Shown: positions 15,617 through 22,928 of the stretch, piece after piece
How the letters are laid out: the number at the start of each line of letters is the position of its first letter
Position numbering within the stretch: the first letter of the stretch is position 1
Source of the DNA: CAISIP01 sp043759735
GTDB taxonomy: Bacteria > Pseudomonadota > Gammaproteobacteria > Burkholderiales > Burkholderiaceae_C
Assembly (NCBI GenBank): GCA_043759735.1
Contig: JAYUQC010000193.1
Span: 1-24,827 of the forward strand
Direction: 5' to 3'
Length of the DNA stretch: 24,827 bases
The notes under the pieces: generated by a model
Databases searched by the model: none
Told to the model about the DNA's origin: nothing
The model's input: only the letters and a program-made list of their open reading frames with translations
Position numbers and translations under genes: made by a program

Positions 15617-15645
15617 CTTTAGAACTAAACAATTCGTTTCTAAAG
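15617..15645. promoter_or_regulatory. AT-rich palindromic operator candidate upstream of the transporter operon
   Basis: TTTAGAACTAAA (15618-15629) is a dyad with 5-bp arms and a 2-bp centre. CTTTAGAA (15617-15624) is repeated inverted as TTCTAAAG (15638-15645). It sits about 110 bp before the binding-protein start in a strikingly AT-rich patch. The shape is what a dimeric MarR- or TetR-type repressor would bind. No such regulator gene lies in the window. Confidence 0.45.
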
Positions 15646-15753
15646 CTCGGGTTTTTCTCTATTGCGAGCGGCCGGCTGCTGGTTAACATCGTGCTGTTAC
15701 AACCCGGCGTCGATCGCACTTGCGTTCGCCGCCGTCCTACAAGGAGATTTCGC

Positions 15754-16875
15754 ATGACTTCCCGCCGTCTCGTGCTGTCCCGCAGCGCCGCCCTGATCGG
15801 CGCCGCGTCTACCGGGCTGCTGCTGCCCCGATTCGCCTCCGCCCAGGGCGGCAAGATCCGCGTCGGACTGATGCTGCCGTACACCGGAACCTTCGCGCAA
15901 CTAGGCGTAGCGATCGAGAACGGTTTTCGCATGGCGATCGACGAACAGGGCGGCAAGCTGGGCGGGCGCGATATCGAGTTCTTCAAGGTCGATGTACTCA
16001 TCGGCACGGTGCACTCCGGCGTCCAGATGGGCATCCAGAAGGTCGCACGCGACAGCGGCGTGTTGAGCATCATCCCGAATGCCGGTGTTTTGGCCGCCAC
16101 CGGAGCGCTGTGCGCCCCCAACGTGTTCCGCTCGTCCTTCACCAACTCGCAGCCGACCCTGGCACTGGGCGCGCCGATGGTCGCCAAGGGCCATAAGAAG
16201 GCGGTCTGGATCACCTGGAAATATTCAGCCGGCGATGAAGCCTTCCAGGGCTTCCGGGACGGTTTTCTGAAGGCTGGCGGCAGTATCGTCAAGGAAATCG
16301 CGGTGCCGTTCCCCAACGTGGAGTTCCAGGCCCATCTGACTGAAATTGCGGCCCTCAACCCCGATGCAGTGGCGTGTTTCTTTGCCGGCGGCGGCGCGGT
16401 CAAATTCCTGAAGGACTACGCAGCCGCGGGCCTCAAGGGCAAGATTCCGCTGTATGGCTCGGGTTTCCTGACCGAGGGCGTGCTGGAGGCAGCCGGGTCG
16501 GCGGCCGATGGCGTGGTCACCACCATGCACTACGCCGACGGCCTGGACAATCCGCGCAACAAGGCCTTCCGGCTGGCCTATGCCAAGACGTACAAGCTGC
16601 AGCCCGATGTGTATGCCGTTCAGGGCTACGACGCCGGGCAGTTGCTGGTGCTCGGCGCCAACGCCGTCAAGGGCGACCTGTCGAACAAGAAGGCGCTGTA
16701 CGCCGCCATGGGCGGTGCGACGATCGACAGCCCGCGCGGCAAGTGGAAGATGAGCCCATCGCACAACCCGATTCAGGACATTTACCTGCGCCAGGTGGTG
16801 GGTGGCGAAAACAAGGTCATCGGCGTGGCCGCCAAACAGTTGGCCGATTCGGGCGCCGGCTGCAAAATGGGCTGA
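15754..16875 (+). CDS. Branched-chain/amide-type ABC transporter substrate-binding protein (HAAT family)
   Basis: 373 residues. ATG 15754 has a near-perfect AAGGAG 7 bp upstream. The signal peptide is MTSRRLVLSRSAALIGAASTGLLLPRFASA with a twin-arginine near the start, so Tat export is possible. The mature protein opens with KIRVGLMLPYTGTFAQLGVAIENGFRMAIDEQGGKLGGRDIEF, the type I periplasmic binding fold of the LivJ/AmiC/FmdD class. It also has VYAVQGYDAGQLLVLGANAVKGDLSNKKALYAAM near its end. It captures the solute in the periplasm for the permease encoded just downstream. The ligand cannot be read from sequence. It is followed by an intrinsic terminator and then livH. Confidence 0.93.
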   Translation: MTSRRLVLSRSAALIGAASTGLLLPRFASAQGGKIRVGLMLPYTGTFAQLGVAIENGFRMAIDEQGGKLGGRDIEFFKVDVLIGTVHSGVQMGIQKVARDSGVLSIIPNAGVLAATGALCAPNVFRSSFTNSQPTLALGAPMVAKGHKKAVWITWKYSAGDEAFQGFRDGFLKAGGSIVKEIAVPFPNVEFQAHLTEIAALNPDAVACFFAGGGAVKFLKDYAAAGLKGKIPLYGSGFLTEGVLEAAGSAADGVVTTMHYADGLDNPRNKAFRLAYAKTYKLQPDVYAVQGYDAGQLLVLGANAVKGDLSNKKALYAAMGGATIDSPRGKWKMSPSHNPIQDIYLRQVVGGENKVIGVAAKQLADSGAGCKMG

Positions 16876-16895
16876 GATGCTCACCGGCATGACGA

Positions 16896-16922
16896 CGGGA
16901 GGCCGCACCTCCCGTTTTTTTT
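16896..16922 (+). terminator. Intrinsic terminator between binding protein and permease genes
   Basis: CGGGAGG, loop CCGCA, CCTCCCG, then eight T: a 7-bp GC-rich stem with a textbook U-tract. It begins 20 bp after the binding-protein stop and its T-run ends 7 bp before the livH start. Partial readthrough would give more binding protein than permease, a usual need in this transporter class. Confidence 0.85.
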
Positions 16923-16929
16923 GGAAACC

Positions 16930-17793
16930 ATGGACTTTGCCACCTTCCTGATCCAGCTGCTCAACAGCGTGCAGTATGGCCTGCTGCTGTTCATGCTCGC
17001 GGCCGGCCTGACGCTGATATTCGGCATCATGGGCGTGGTCAACCTGGCGCATGGCAGCTTTTACATGCTCGGCGCCTATGTGGCCTATGCGCTGACCGGT
17101 CTGAGCGGCAGCCTGACGGTGGCCATCATCGGCGGCACGGCCCTGGCAGTGTTGTTCGGCCTGGCGCTCGAGCGCCTGTTGTTTCGCTATTTTTACCAGC
17201 GTGACCATCTCGACCAGGTGCTGCTGACTTTCGGCCTGATCTATGTCTTCGAGGAGTTGCGGTCCCTGATATGGGGTGACGACGTGCACAGTGTCCGGAT
17301 ACCCGAGTTGCTGCGAGCCTCGATACCGCTGACCGAGAACCTGTCGTATCCGGTATACCGCCTGTTCGTCGCCGGTTTGTGCATTGCACTGGCGATCGGC
17401 CTGTATCTGTTGATCTCCAAGACTCGGCTCGGCATGAAGATCCGCGCCGGCGCCTTCAACCGAGACATGGCGGAAGCGCTGGGAGTCAACATCAAGCGGA
17501 TCCATGCGCTCGTGTTTGCACTGGGCGTGGGATTGGCGTCATTCGCCGGCATCGTTGCGGCGCCGTTGTCCAGCGTCTATCCCAATATGGGCTCGCAGGT
17601 GCTGATCATGTGTTTCGTGGTCGTCGTCATCGGCGGCATCGGGTCGGTCCGTGGTGCGCTCATTGCCGCGCTGCTGGTGGGCCTGGTCGATACCTTCGGA
17701 AAAGTGTTGCTGCCGCAGATTGCCGGCATGCTGGTGTACATGTTGATGGCGGCCGTGCTGCTGTGGAAACCCGAAGGGCTGTTCAAAGCATGA
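16930..17793 (+). CDS. livH: HAAT-family ABC transporter permease LivH
   Basis: 287 residues and about eight hydrophobic helices. The opening FLIQLLNSVQYGLLLFMLAAGLTLIFGIMGVVNLAHGSFYMLGAYVAY is diagnostic of LivH. The C-terminal GIVAAPLSSVYPNMGSQVLIMCFVVVVIGGIGSVRGALIAALLVGLVDTFGKVLLP contains the cytoplasmic EAA-like loop (GIGSVRGA) that docks on the ATPase. The ATG at 16930 is preferred to a TTG nine bases upstream. A short GGAA precedes it, partly inside the terminator's T-run. Its stop overlaps the next start (ATGA), so it is translationally coupled to livM. Confidence 0.95.
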   Translation: MDFATFLIQLLNSVQYGLLLFMLAAGLTLIFGIMGVVNLAHGSFYMLGAYVAYALTGLSGSLTVAIIGGTALAVLFGLALERLLFRYFYQRDHLDQVLLTFGLIYVFEELRSLIWGDDVHSVRIPELLRASIPLTENLSYPVYRLFVAGLCIALAIGLYLLISKTRLGMKIRAGAFNRDMAEALGVNIKRIHALVFALGVGLASFAGIVAAPLSSVYPNMGSQVLIMCFVVVVIGGIGSVRGALIAALLVGLVDTFGKVLLPQIAGMLVYMLMAAVLLWKPEGLFKA

Positions 17794-18812
17794 GTGCGGG
17801 CAAATCCAACCTCGAAGCACTGCCCCGTGGCGTGCAGGTTGTCTTGTGGCTGGGCCTGCTGGCGCTGCTGGCCTTTCCATTCGTGGGCACCGAGTTCTAC
17901 ATCCAGATGGTCACGCGCATGATGATCATGGCGATCTTTGCAATGAGCCTGGACTTGTTGCAGGGACTGACCGGCCTGGTTTCGCTCGGTCATGCCGCCT
18001 TTTTTGGTCTGGCCGGCTACGCGCTGGCATTCCTCATGCCGCAGGCCGAGGCTGTCAGCCTGTGGTGGACCTTGCCGGTGGCCGTGCTCGCGTCGGGACT
18101 GGCTGCGTTGGTGATCGGCTTTTTCGTCGTGCGCACCCACGGTATCTATTTCATCATGGTGACGATGGCGTTCGCCCAGATGGTGTACTACATATTCTTC
18201 GACAACCGGGTGCTCGGCGGCTCCGATGGGCTGTACATCCATTTCAAGCCTACTGCAATGGTCGCCGGCATGGCGCTTTTCGACCTCGACAGCAAGCTGA
18301 CGATGTACTATTTCACGCTGGCACTGGTGCTGCTGGTCTACATCTTCCTGCGCCGGCTGCTATGGAGTCCGTTCGGCCGGGCGCTGGCAGGCATCCGGGT
18401 CAACGAACACCGCATGCGGGCGCTGGGATTCGGCACCTTCGGCTACAAGCTCAGCGCCTTCACGCTGGCGGGGGCGCTGGCCGGGTTGGCCGGCTACCTG
18501 TGGGGCGTGCAGACCGAATACATCAACCCGGAGTTGATGGGTTTTCATACCAGCGCACACGCCATCATGATGGTGATCCTGGGCGGCATGGGCAATTTCG
18601 CCGGTGCCATCGTCGGCGCCTTCACGTTCGAGTATGTGCTGCATGTATTCAAGGACCTGCCCACCATTGGCGAGGTTCACCTGGGCAAGCACTGGCAGCT
18701 CTGGATGGGGAGCTTCATCGTGCTGGTGGTGGTGTTCGCGCCGCGCGGCGTACTCGGCATCGTCGAGGCGGTGACGGCCCGCCGGCGCAAGGAGCCAGGC
18801 CGCGATGACTGA
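17790..18812 (+). CDS. livM: HAAT-family ABC transporter permease LivM
   Basis: 340 residues and the second membrane subunit. After a short cytoplasmic start it has RMMIMAIFAMSLDLLQGLTGLVSLGHAAFFGLAGYALAFL, the signature of LivM, and later FGRALAGIRVNEHRMRALGFGTFGYKLSAFTLAGALAGLAGYLWGVQTEYINPELMGF and MVILGGMGNFAGAIVGAFTFEY, the ATPase-contacting loop. It overlaps livH by 4 bases and livG by 8, so all three are cotranslated. Length and motifs are typical. Confidence 0.95.
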   Translation: MSAGKSNLEALPRGVQVVLWLGLLALLAFPFVGTEFYIQMVTRMMIMAIFAMSLDLLQGLTGLVSLGHAAFFGLAGYALAFLMPQAEAVSLWWTLPVAVLASGLAALVIGFFVVRTHGIYFIMVTMAFAQMVYYIFFDNRVLGGSDGLYIHFKPTAMVAGMALFDLDSKLTMYYFTLALVLLVYIFLRRLLWSPFGRALAGIRVNEHRMRALGFGTFGYKLSAFTLAGALAGLAGYLWGVQTEYINPELMGFHTSAHAIMMVILGGMGNFAGAIVGAFTFEYVLHVFKDLPTIGEVHLGKHWQLWMGSFIVLVVVFAPRGVLGIVEAVTARRRKEPGRDD

Positions 18813-19566
18813 CGTTCTGCTCAGCGCGCGCAACCTCACCAAACGCTTTGGTGGTCTGGCGGCGGTCGACAACGTGTCCATCGATCTGTCACGCGACCGT
18901 ATCCATGCGGTCATCGGCCCCAACGGCGCTGGCAAATCGACCCTCACCAACCTTCTTTCCGGCGACCTGCCCGCAACGTCCGGTCGCGTCGTCATCGGCA
19001 CGCAGGACGTGACCGGCTGGACGCCGGAGCGGGTTTCGCGCCAGGGTCTGGGCCGCAGCTACCAGAAGACCAACATCTTCCTGCCGTTCAGCGTCTGGGA
19101 CAACGTCTTCCTGGCAGCGCAATCGCGCGATCCGCAACAGCCCTGGAACCCGCTGCGCTGGCTGCAGCCTGCGGCGCGGTCTACGTCGGCGCGCCAGCGC
19201 TGCAGCGCCGCCATCGCGATGGCCGGCCTGCAGGACCGTCAAACGGCGGTCGCTGCGACCATCAGCCACGGCGAGCAGCGCCAGCTCGAGATCGCCATGA
19301 CACTGGCGACCGAACCCCAGGTGCTGCTGCTTGACGAACCACTGGCCGGCATGGGCGTTGCCGAGGCCGAACGCATGGTGGCGTTATTGCTGCGTATCAA
19401 GCCAAACCACGCCATCTTGCTGGTCGAGCACGACATGGATGCGGTTTTCACGTTGGCCGATGCGCTGACGGTAATGGTCAACGGGCAGGTCATCGCAACG
19501 GGCACCCCGGCCGAGATTCGAGCCGATGCCAACGTGCAGGCGGCCTATCTCGGCGAGGGGCACTAG
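18805..19566 (+). CDS. livG: HAAT-family ABC transporter ATPase LivG
   Basis: 253 residues. Walker A GPNGAGKST at 38-46, the signature ISHGEQRQLE at 153-162 (the SHGEQ form usual in LivG rather than LSGGQ), Walker B VLLLDEP at 173-179, and the switch histidine H209 in LLVEHDMD. It hydrolyses ATP to drive import through LivH/LivM. It starts 8 bases inside livM. A repeat-like hairpin element separates it from livF. Confidence 0.95.
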   Translation: MTDVLLSARNLTKRFGGLAAVDNVSIDLSRDRIHAVIGPNGAGKSTLTNLLSGDLPATSGRVVIGTQDVTGWTPERVSRQGLGRSYQKTNIFLPFSVWDNVFLAAQSRDPQQPWNPLRWLQPAARSTSARQRCSAAIAMAGLQDRQTAVAATISHGEQRQLEIAMTLATEPQVLLLDEPLAGMGVAEAERMVALLLRIKPNHAILLVEHDMDAVFTLADALTVMVNGQVIATGTPAEIRADANVQAAYLGEGH

Positions 19567-19571
19567 GATGA

Positions 19572-19648
19572 AACTGCCCCCACGCTCACTGCGTTCGCTG
19601 CCCCCCGAGGGGGCTGTCAGTCCCTTCGGAGCGGCCGGGCGGAACTGA
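19572..19648. repeat. Comamonadaceae-type GC-rich intergenic repeat with hairpin
   Basis: The livG-livF gap holds GCCCCCACGCTCACTGCG, then a perfect hairpin GCCCCC-CGA-GGGGGC (19600-19614), then TCCCTTCGGAGCGGCCGGG. I recall highly similar CCCCCACGCT...CCCCCGAGGGGGC elements dispersed in many Comamonadaceae genomes. Only one copy was found in this window. It breaks the otherwise overlapping spacing of the operon. Exact edges are uncertain. Confidence 0.65.
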
Positions 19649-19675
19649 CATGCGCTGCATGCATACCCTACCAAC

Positions 19676-20413
19676 ATGCGCACACCACTGATCGCCGCAA
19701 AGCGGCTCAACAGCTACTACGGTGCCAGCCATATCCTGCGCGACATCGACTTCTCCGTGGCCAGCGGCGAAACCATCGGCCTGATGGGCCGCAACGGCAT
19801 GGGCAAGAGCACCTTGCTCAAGAGCATCATGGGTCTGGTCAAGCCACGCGCCGGCAGCGTACACATCATGGGCCAAGACATGACCGGGCGCCCACCCTAC
19901 GAGATCGCGCAGATGGGCATCGCCTATGTGCCCGAGGGACGCGGCATTTTCGGCAATCTGAGCGTGGTCGAGAACCTCAAGATGGCCGCGCGCGCAGGAC
20001 ACAGCGATGCCGCGCGTGCGCGCGCCAGGGCCGGCCAGGACTGGAGCTACGAGCGCGTGCTCGACACCTTCCCGCGCCTGAAGGAGCGCCTGGGCCACGG
20101 CGGGCAGCAGCTCAGCGGAGGCGAGCAGCAGATGTTGACCATCGGTCGCGCGCTGATGACAAACCCCGACCTGCTGATACTGGACGAGGCCACCGAAGGA
20201 CTGGCGCCACTGATCGCACGCGAGATCTGGCGCATCTGCGCGCTGATCCGCGAAAGCGGCATCTCCAGCATCATCGTCGACAAGAACTGGAAACATGTGA
20301 CCCGGATCACCGACCGCAATGTGATCCTGGTCAAGGGCGAGGTGGTGTTCACCGGCAGCTCGCAGGAGCTGACTGCCCAACCTGAATTGCTGGATCAATA
20401 CCTGGGCGTCTGA
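19676..20413 (+). CDS. livF: HAAT-family ABC transporter ATPase LivF
   Basis: 245 residues. Walker A GRNGMGKST (38-46), the LivF-typical AYVPEGRGIFGNLSVVENL, the signature LSGGE (146-150) and Walker B LLILDEATEGLAP (166-178). The switch region reads SIIVDKNWKHV (VDKN at 201-204), where many LivF proteins have VEQN and most ABC ATPases have a histidine. It partners LivG in the transporter heterodimer. No clear ribosome binding site precedes ATG 19676, and it is separated from livG by the 109-bp repeat-bearing gap. Confidence 0.94.
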   Translation: MRTPLIAAKRLNSYYGASHILRDIDFSVASGETIGLMGRNGMGKSTLLKSIMGLVKPRAGSVHIMGQDMTGRPPYEIAQMGIAYVPEGRGIFGNLSVVENLKMAARAGHSDAARARARAGQDWSYERVLDTFPRLKERLGHGGQQLSGGEQQMLTIGRALMTNPDLLILDEATEGLAPLIAREIWRICALIRESGISSIIVDKNWKHVTRITDRNVILVKGEVVFTGSSQELTAQPELLDQYLGV

Positions 20414-20469
20414 AACCGGCGCAATGTGACCAACCGGCGGCATGCGGTCGCCATGGAGAGGAGAGATAG

Positions 20470-21384
20470 ATGGGTAATGTGACGTGGAGCGGCGGTCAGG
20501 AGCACTGGACGCACAAGGGCGACATCAAGCTGTTCCTGTGGCAAAAACAGGCGTCTGCCAAGGTGCCCCATGCCGGCACGATTTTCTTCGTGCATGGCTC
20601 GTCGATGGCCTCGCAGCCTACGTTCGACCTGCAGGTTCCGGGACGCCCGTATTCTTCGGCGATGGACTGGTTCGCCGACCGCGGTTTCGATACCTGGACC
20701 ATGGACAACGAGGGCTACGGCCGGTCCGACAAGCAGCGCGACATCAACTTCGACATCAGCAACGGCGCCGATGACCTGGCCGCGGCCAGCGAATATATCC
20801 GCGCCAAAACCGGTGCGACATCCTTGCTGATGTATGGCATCTCGTCGGGCGCGCTGAAGGCGGCGCTGTTCACCGAGCGTCATCCTGAGCGGGTCGCCAA
20901 GCTGGCCCTCGACGCCTTCGTATGGAGCGGCGAGGGCAGCCACACGCTGGACCAGCGCAAGAAGAAACTCCCCGACTTCCTGGCCATGAATCGGCGGCCG
21001 ATCGACCGCGCATTCGTGCACAGCATTTTCCAGCGCGACCATCCCGGCACTGCGGACGAAGCCACTGTGAATGCATTTGCCGATGCCATCCTGACACTGG
21101 ACGATTCGATGCCGACCGGAACCTATGTCGACATGTGCTCGAAGCTGCCGCTGCTCGACCCGCAAAAGATCCCGGTTCCCACCATCATCTTGCGAGGTGA
21201 ATACGACGGCATCGCCGGCATGGACGATCTGATCCGCTTCTTTGGTCTGCTGCCCAACATGAACAAGCAATTCAGCGTGATGGCAGGCATTTCGCATGCC
21301 AGCTTCCAGCAAAAAAATTACATGATGGTCTACCAGATACTGCACAGTTTTTTCACCATGCCAGAGCCGGCCTACAAGGGGTAG
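20470..21384 (+). CDS. Alpha/beta-hydrolase, probably acting on the imported substrate
   Basis: 304 residues starting at ATG 20470 behind a strong GGAGAGGAG ribosome binding site. The oxyanion region is IFFVHGSSMAS (38-48). The nucleophile elbow is GISSG (Ser125). The acid is probably D246 in RGEYDGIAG and the base H276 in GISHASFQ, so the catalytic triad is complete. There is no signal peptide, so it is cytoplasmic. The family includes esterases, lactonases and C-C hydrolases. Placement between livF and a solute receptor suggests it hydrolyses a compound brought in by the transporter, which is inference. The next gene begins 3 bp after its stop. Confidence 0.88.
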   Translation: MGNVTWSGGQEHWTHKGDIKLFLWQKQASAKVPHAGTIFFVHGSSMASQPTFDLQVPGRPYSSAMDWFADRGFDTWTMDNEGYGRSDKQRDINFDISNGADDLAAASEYIRAKTGATSLLMYGISSGALKAALFTERHPERVAKLALDAFVWSGEGSHTLDQRKKKLPDFLAMNRRPIDRAFVHSIFQRDHPGTADEATVNAFADAILTLDDSMPTGTYVDMCSKLPLLDPQKIPVPTIILRGEYDGIAGMDDLIRFFGLLPNMNKQFSVMAGISHASFQQKNYMMVYQILHSFFTMPEPAYKG

Positions 21385-21387
21385 ACC

Positions 21388-22356
21388 ATGCGCCACTTCG
21401 TCCGTTCCATCCTGCTCGCTCCGCTATTGGCCGCATGCGCGAGCCTGGCCACGGCCCAGACCTATCCGAACAAACCGGTCAGGGTCATCGTGCCGTTCGC
21501 GCCGGGCGGTTTCACCGACGTGGTGGCGCGCATCCTCGGGCAAAAGCTGGCGGTTGCGATGGGGCAGCAGTTCGTGATCGAGAACAAGCCCGGTGCCGGC
21601 TCGACCATCGGCACGGACTTCGTGGCCAAGTCTGCGCCCGATGGCTATACGCTGGTGATGGTTTCGAGCACCCACGTGATCAGCCCGTGGATCTACAAGA
21701 ACATGCCGTACGACCCGCTCAAAAGCTTCACGCCGGTGACCAAGCTGGTCGACTCGGCCTACGTGCTGCTGGTCAACCCCAAGGTAGCCGCGCGCAATGT
21801 GCAGGAATTCATTGCATTGGCCAAGGCTGCGCCCGACACCGTCCACTATGCGTCTTCGGGCAACGGCAGCGCGCAGCACCTGATGGGCGGCCTGTTTGTA
21901 TCGCTGACCGGCGCCAGACTGGTCCATGTACCCTACAAGGGCAGCAGCGGTGCAGCGTCCGACCTGGTCGCGGGTGTGGTGGAAAGCAGCTTTGCCGGCG
22001 TCCCCAATGCCCTGGCGCAGGTGCCGCAAGGCCGCCTCAGGGCGCTGGCGGTGACCACCGCCAAGCGCATTCCGCAATTGCCGGACGTGCCGACGATGCA
22101 GGAAGCCGGTGTGCCGGGTTACGACGCGTCGGTCTGGCTCGCATTGCTTGCGCCGGCCGGTACGCCGCGCGATGTGGTCGTGCGCCTGAACACGGAGATC
22201 GCCAAGCTGATGGCCTCGCCGGAGATTCGCAAGACCCTGCTGGACGCCGGCGTGGAGGTGGCTCCTTCGAGCCCCGAAGCCATGACCGAGTACATGGCGC
22301 TCGAACTCGAGCGCTGGGGCAAGCTGGTGAAGGAGATCGGCATCAAGATCGAATGA
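21388..22356 (+). CDS. Bug-family (TctC-like) tripartite tricarboxylate transporter receptor
   Basis: 322 residues. Signal peptide MRHFVRSILLAPLLAACASLATA, cleaved before QTYPNKPVRVIVPFAPGGFTD, the family's invariant opening. Further motifs are GQQFVIENKPGAGSTIGTDFVAKSAPDGYTL, VHYASSGNGSAQHL, VPYKGSSGAASDLVAG and LPDVPTMQEAGVPGY. These receptors bind carboxylates or aromatic acids in the periplasm, and Burkholderiales carry very many of them, mostly without cognate tctAB, as here. It starts 3 bp after the hydrolase, so it is the last gene of this operon, which thus encodes two unrelated receptor types. Confidence 0.94.
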   Translation: MRHFVRSILLAPLLAACASLATAQTYPNKPVRVIVPFAPGGFTDVVARILGQKLAVAMGQQFVIENKPGAGSTIGTDFVAKSAPDGYTLVMVSSTHVISPWIYKNMPYDPLKSFTPVTKLVDSAYVLLVNPKVAARNVQEFIALAKAAPDTVHYASSGNGSAQHLMGGLFVSLTGARLVHVPYKGSSGAASDLVAGVVESSFAGVPNALAQVPQGRLRALAVTTAKRIPQLPDVPTMQEAGVPGYDASVWLALLAPAGTPRDVVVRLNTEIAKLMASPEIRKTLLDAGVEVAPSSPEAMTEYMALELERWGKLVKEIGIKIE

Positions 22357-22419
22357 CGCAGTACCCGGCGATGCAATCGTCGGGCATGCCCGAGTGCGCC
22401 TGCAGCCAATCAGTGCAAC

Positions 22420-22596
22420 CAACGACACGATGGCCGTGGTCGGAAAGTAGCCGTGGCTGAGGGTGCTGCCCGGCTCGTACAGCACCTGGCCCAACGGCAG
22501 CTCGACCGGTTCGAGTTGCGTCAGCCAGCGTTGCCACTCGGCAGCGGGCAGTGCCGCGAGCAACTGGTTCATTCCCGGGCTATTGGCCGCGGCCAT
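22420..22596 (-). pseudogene. N-terminal remnant of a Crp/Fnr-family regulator
   Basis: Reading leftward from ATG 22596: MAAANSPGMNQLLAALPAAEW, QRWLTQLEPVELPLGQVLYEPG, STLSHGYFPTTAIVSL. This is the start of a cyclic-nucleotide-binding (cNMP) domain as found in Crp/Fnr-type regulators, in which PTTAIVSL is normally followed by the rest of the beta-roll and a helix-turn-helix. Here the likeness ends at about residue 59, and the frame runs on without sense into the antisense of the TctC-like gene. The DNA-binding domain is missing, so it cannot function as a regulator. Confidence 0.72.
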
Positions 22597-22793
22597 CAGG
22601 AACCGAGCAGGTCGCCCATCAGGCTCGAAATCTGCGCCACCTGCCGCTCGACAATGGCTTGCACCCGGCGTAGCAATGGCTCGTCGGTGCGGGCCCGGCC
22701 CAGCATGGCCGTGGCGATGCGGATCGGTTCTGACGGGTTGCGCAATTCGTGCGCCACCACGGCCATGAACACGGCCTGTCGCTGCTGCGACCG
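22596..22793 (-). pseudogene. Histidine-kinase DHp (HisKA) fragment
   Basis: A leftward frame bounded by TGA codons (22803-22805 and 22596-22598) encodes RRSQQRQAVFMAVVAHELRNP, then SEPIRIATAMLGRARTDEPLLRRVQ, then AIVERQVAQISSLMGDLLGS. AHELRNP is the phospho-accepting H box of a sensor kinase, and ERQVxxxxxLxxDLL is the second DHp helix. The frame stops right there, so the ATPase domain is absent, and no sensor domain precedes it. Its stop overlaps the start of the Crp/Fnr remnant (TGATG), suggesting the pair was once an operon. Confidence 0.72.
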
Positions 22794-22813
22794 CCGGTAA
22801 AATCAGGCCGTTT

Positions 22814-22830
22814 GGCGGCAAGCCGCCTTT
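22814..22830. repeat. Hairpin at the edge of the kinase remnant
   Basis: GGCGG-CAAG-CCGCC is a perfect 5-bp stem with a 4-base loop (one more G-C/C-G layer is possible), followed by TTT. It lies where kinase-like sequence ends and about 100 bp before the methyltransferase start. It is a weak terminator at best. Confidence 0.35.
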
Positions 22831-22928
22831 GCCTGGGTCTGGGCGAGTGCAGGGGCGAGCCGTTGGAAGCTCCAAAGCTGTTGCATCGGACCGCCGAGCC
22901 AATCCAAATCCGTGAGTTCAGGAAATAT

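Noticed and set aside
16225..17505. Leftward 426-codon frame opposite the binding protein and livH
   Set aside because: Antisense shadow of two certain genes, with a composition (His/Gln-rich) unlike real protein.
20395..21396. Leftward 333-codon frame opposite the hydrolase
   Set aside because: The + strand has a full catalytic triad and a strong ribosome binding site, and the leftward translation has no motif.
21424..22902. Leftward 492-codon frame covering the TctC-like gene and the region to its right
   Set aside because: Only the part at 22420-22596 is meaningful (Crp/Fnr remnant). The rest is antisense of the TctC-like gene or out of frame with the kinase fragment.
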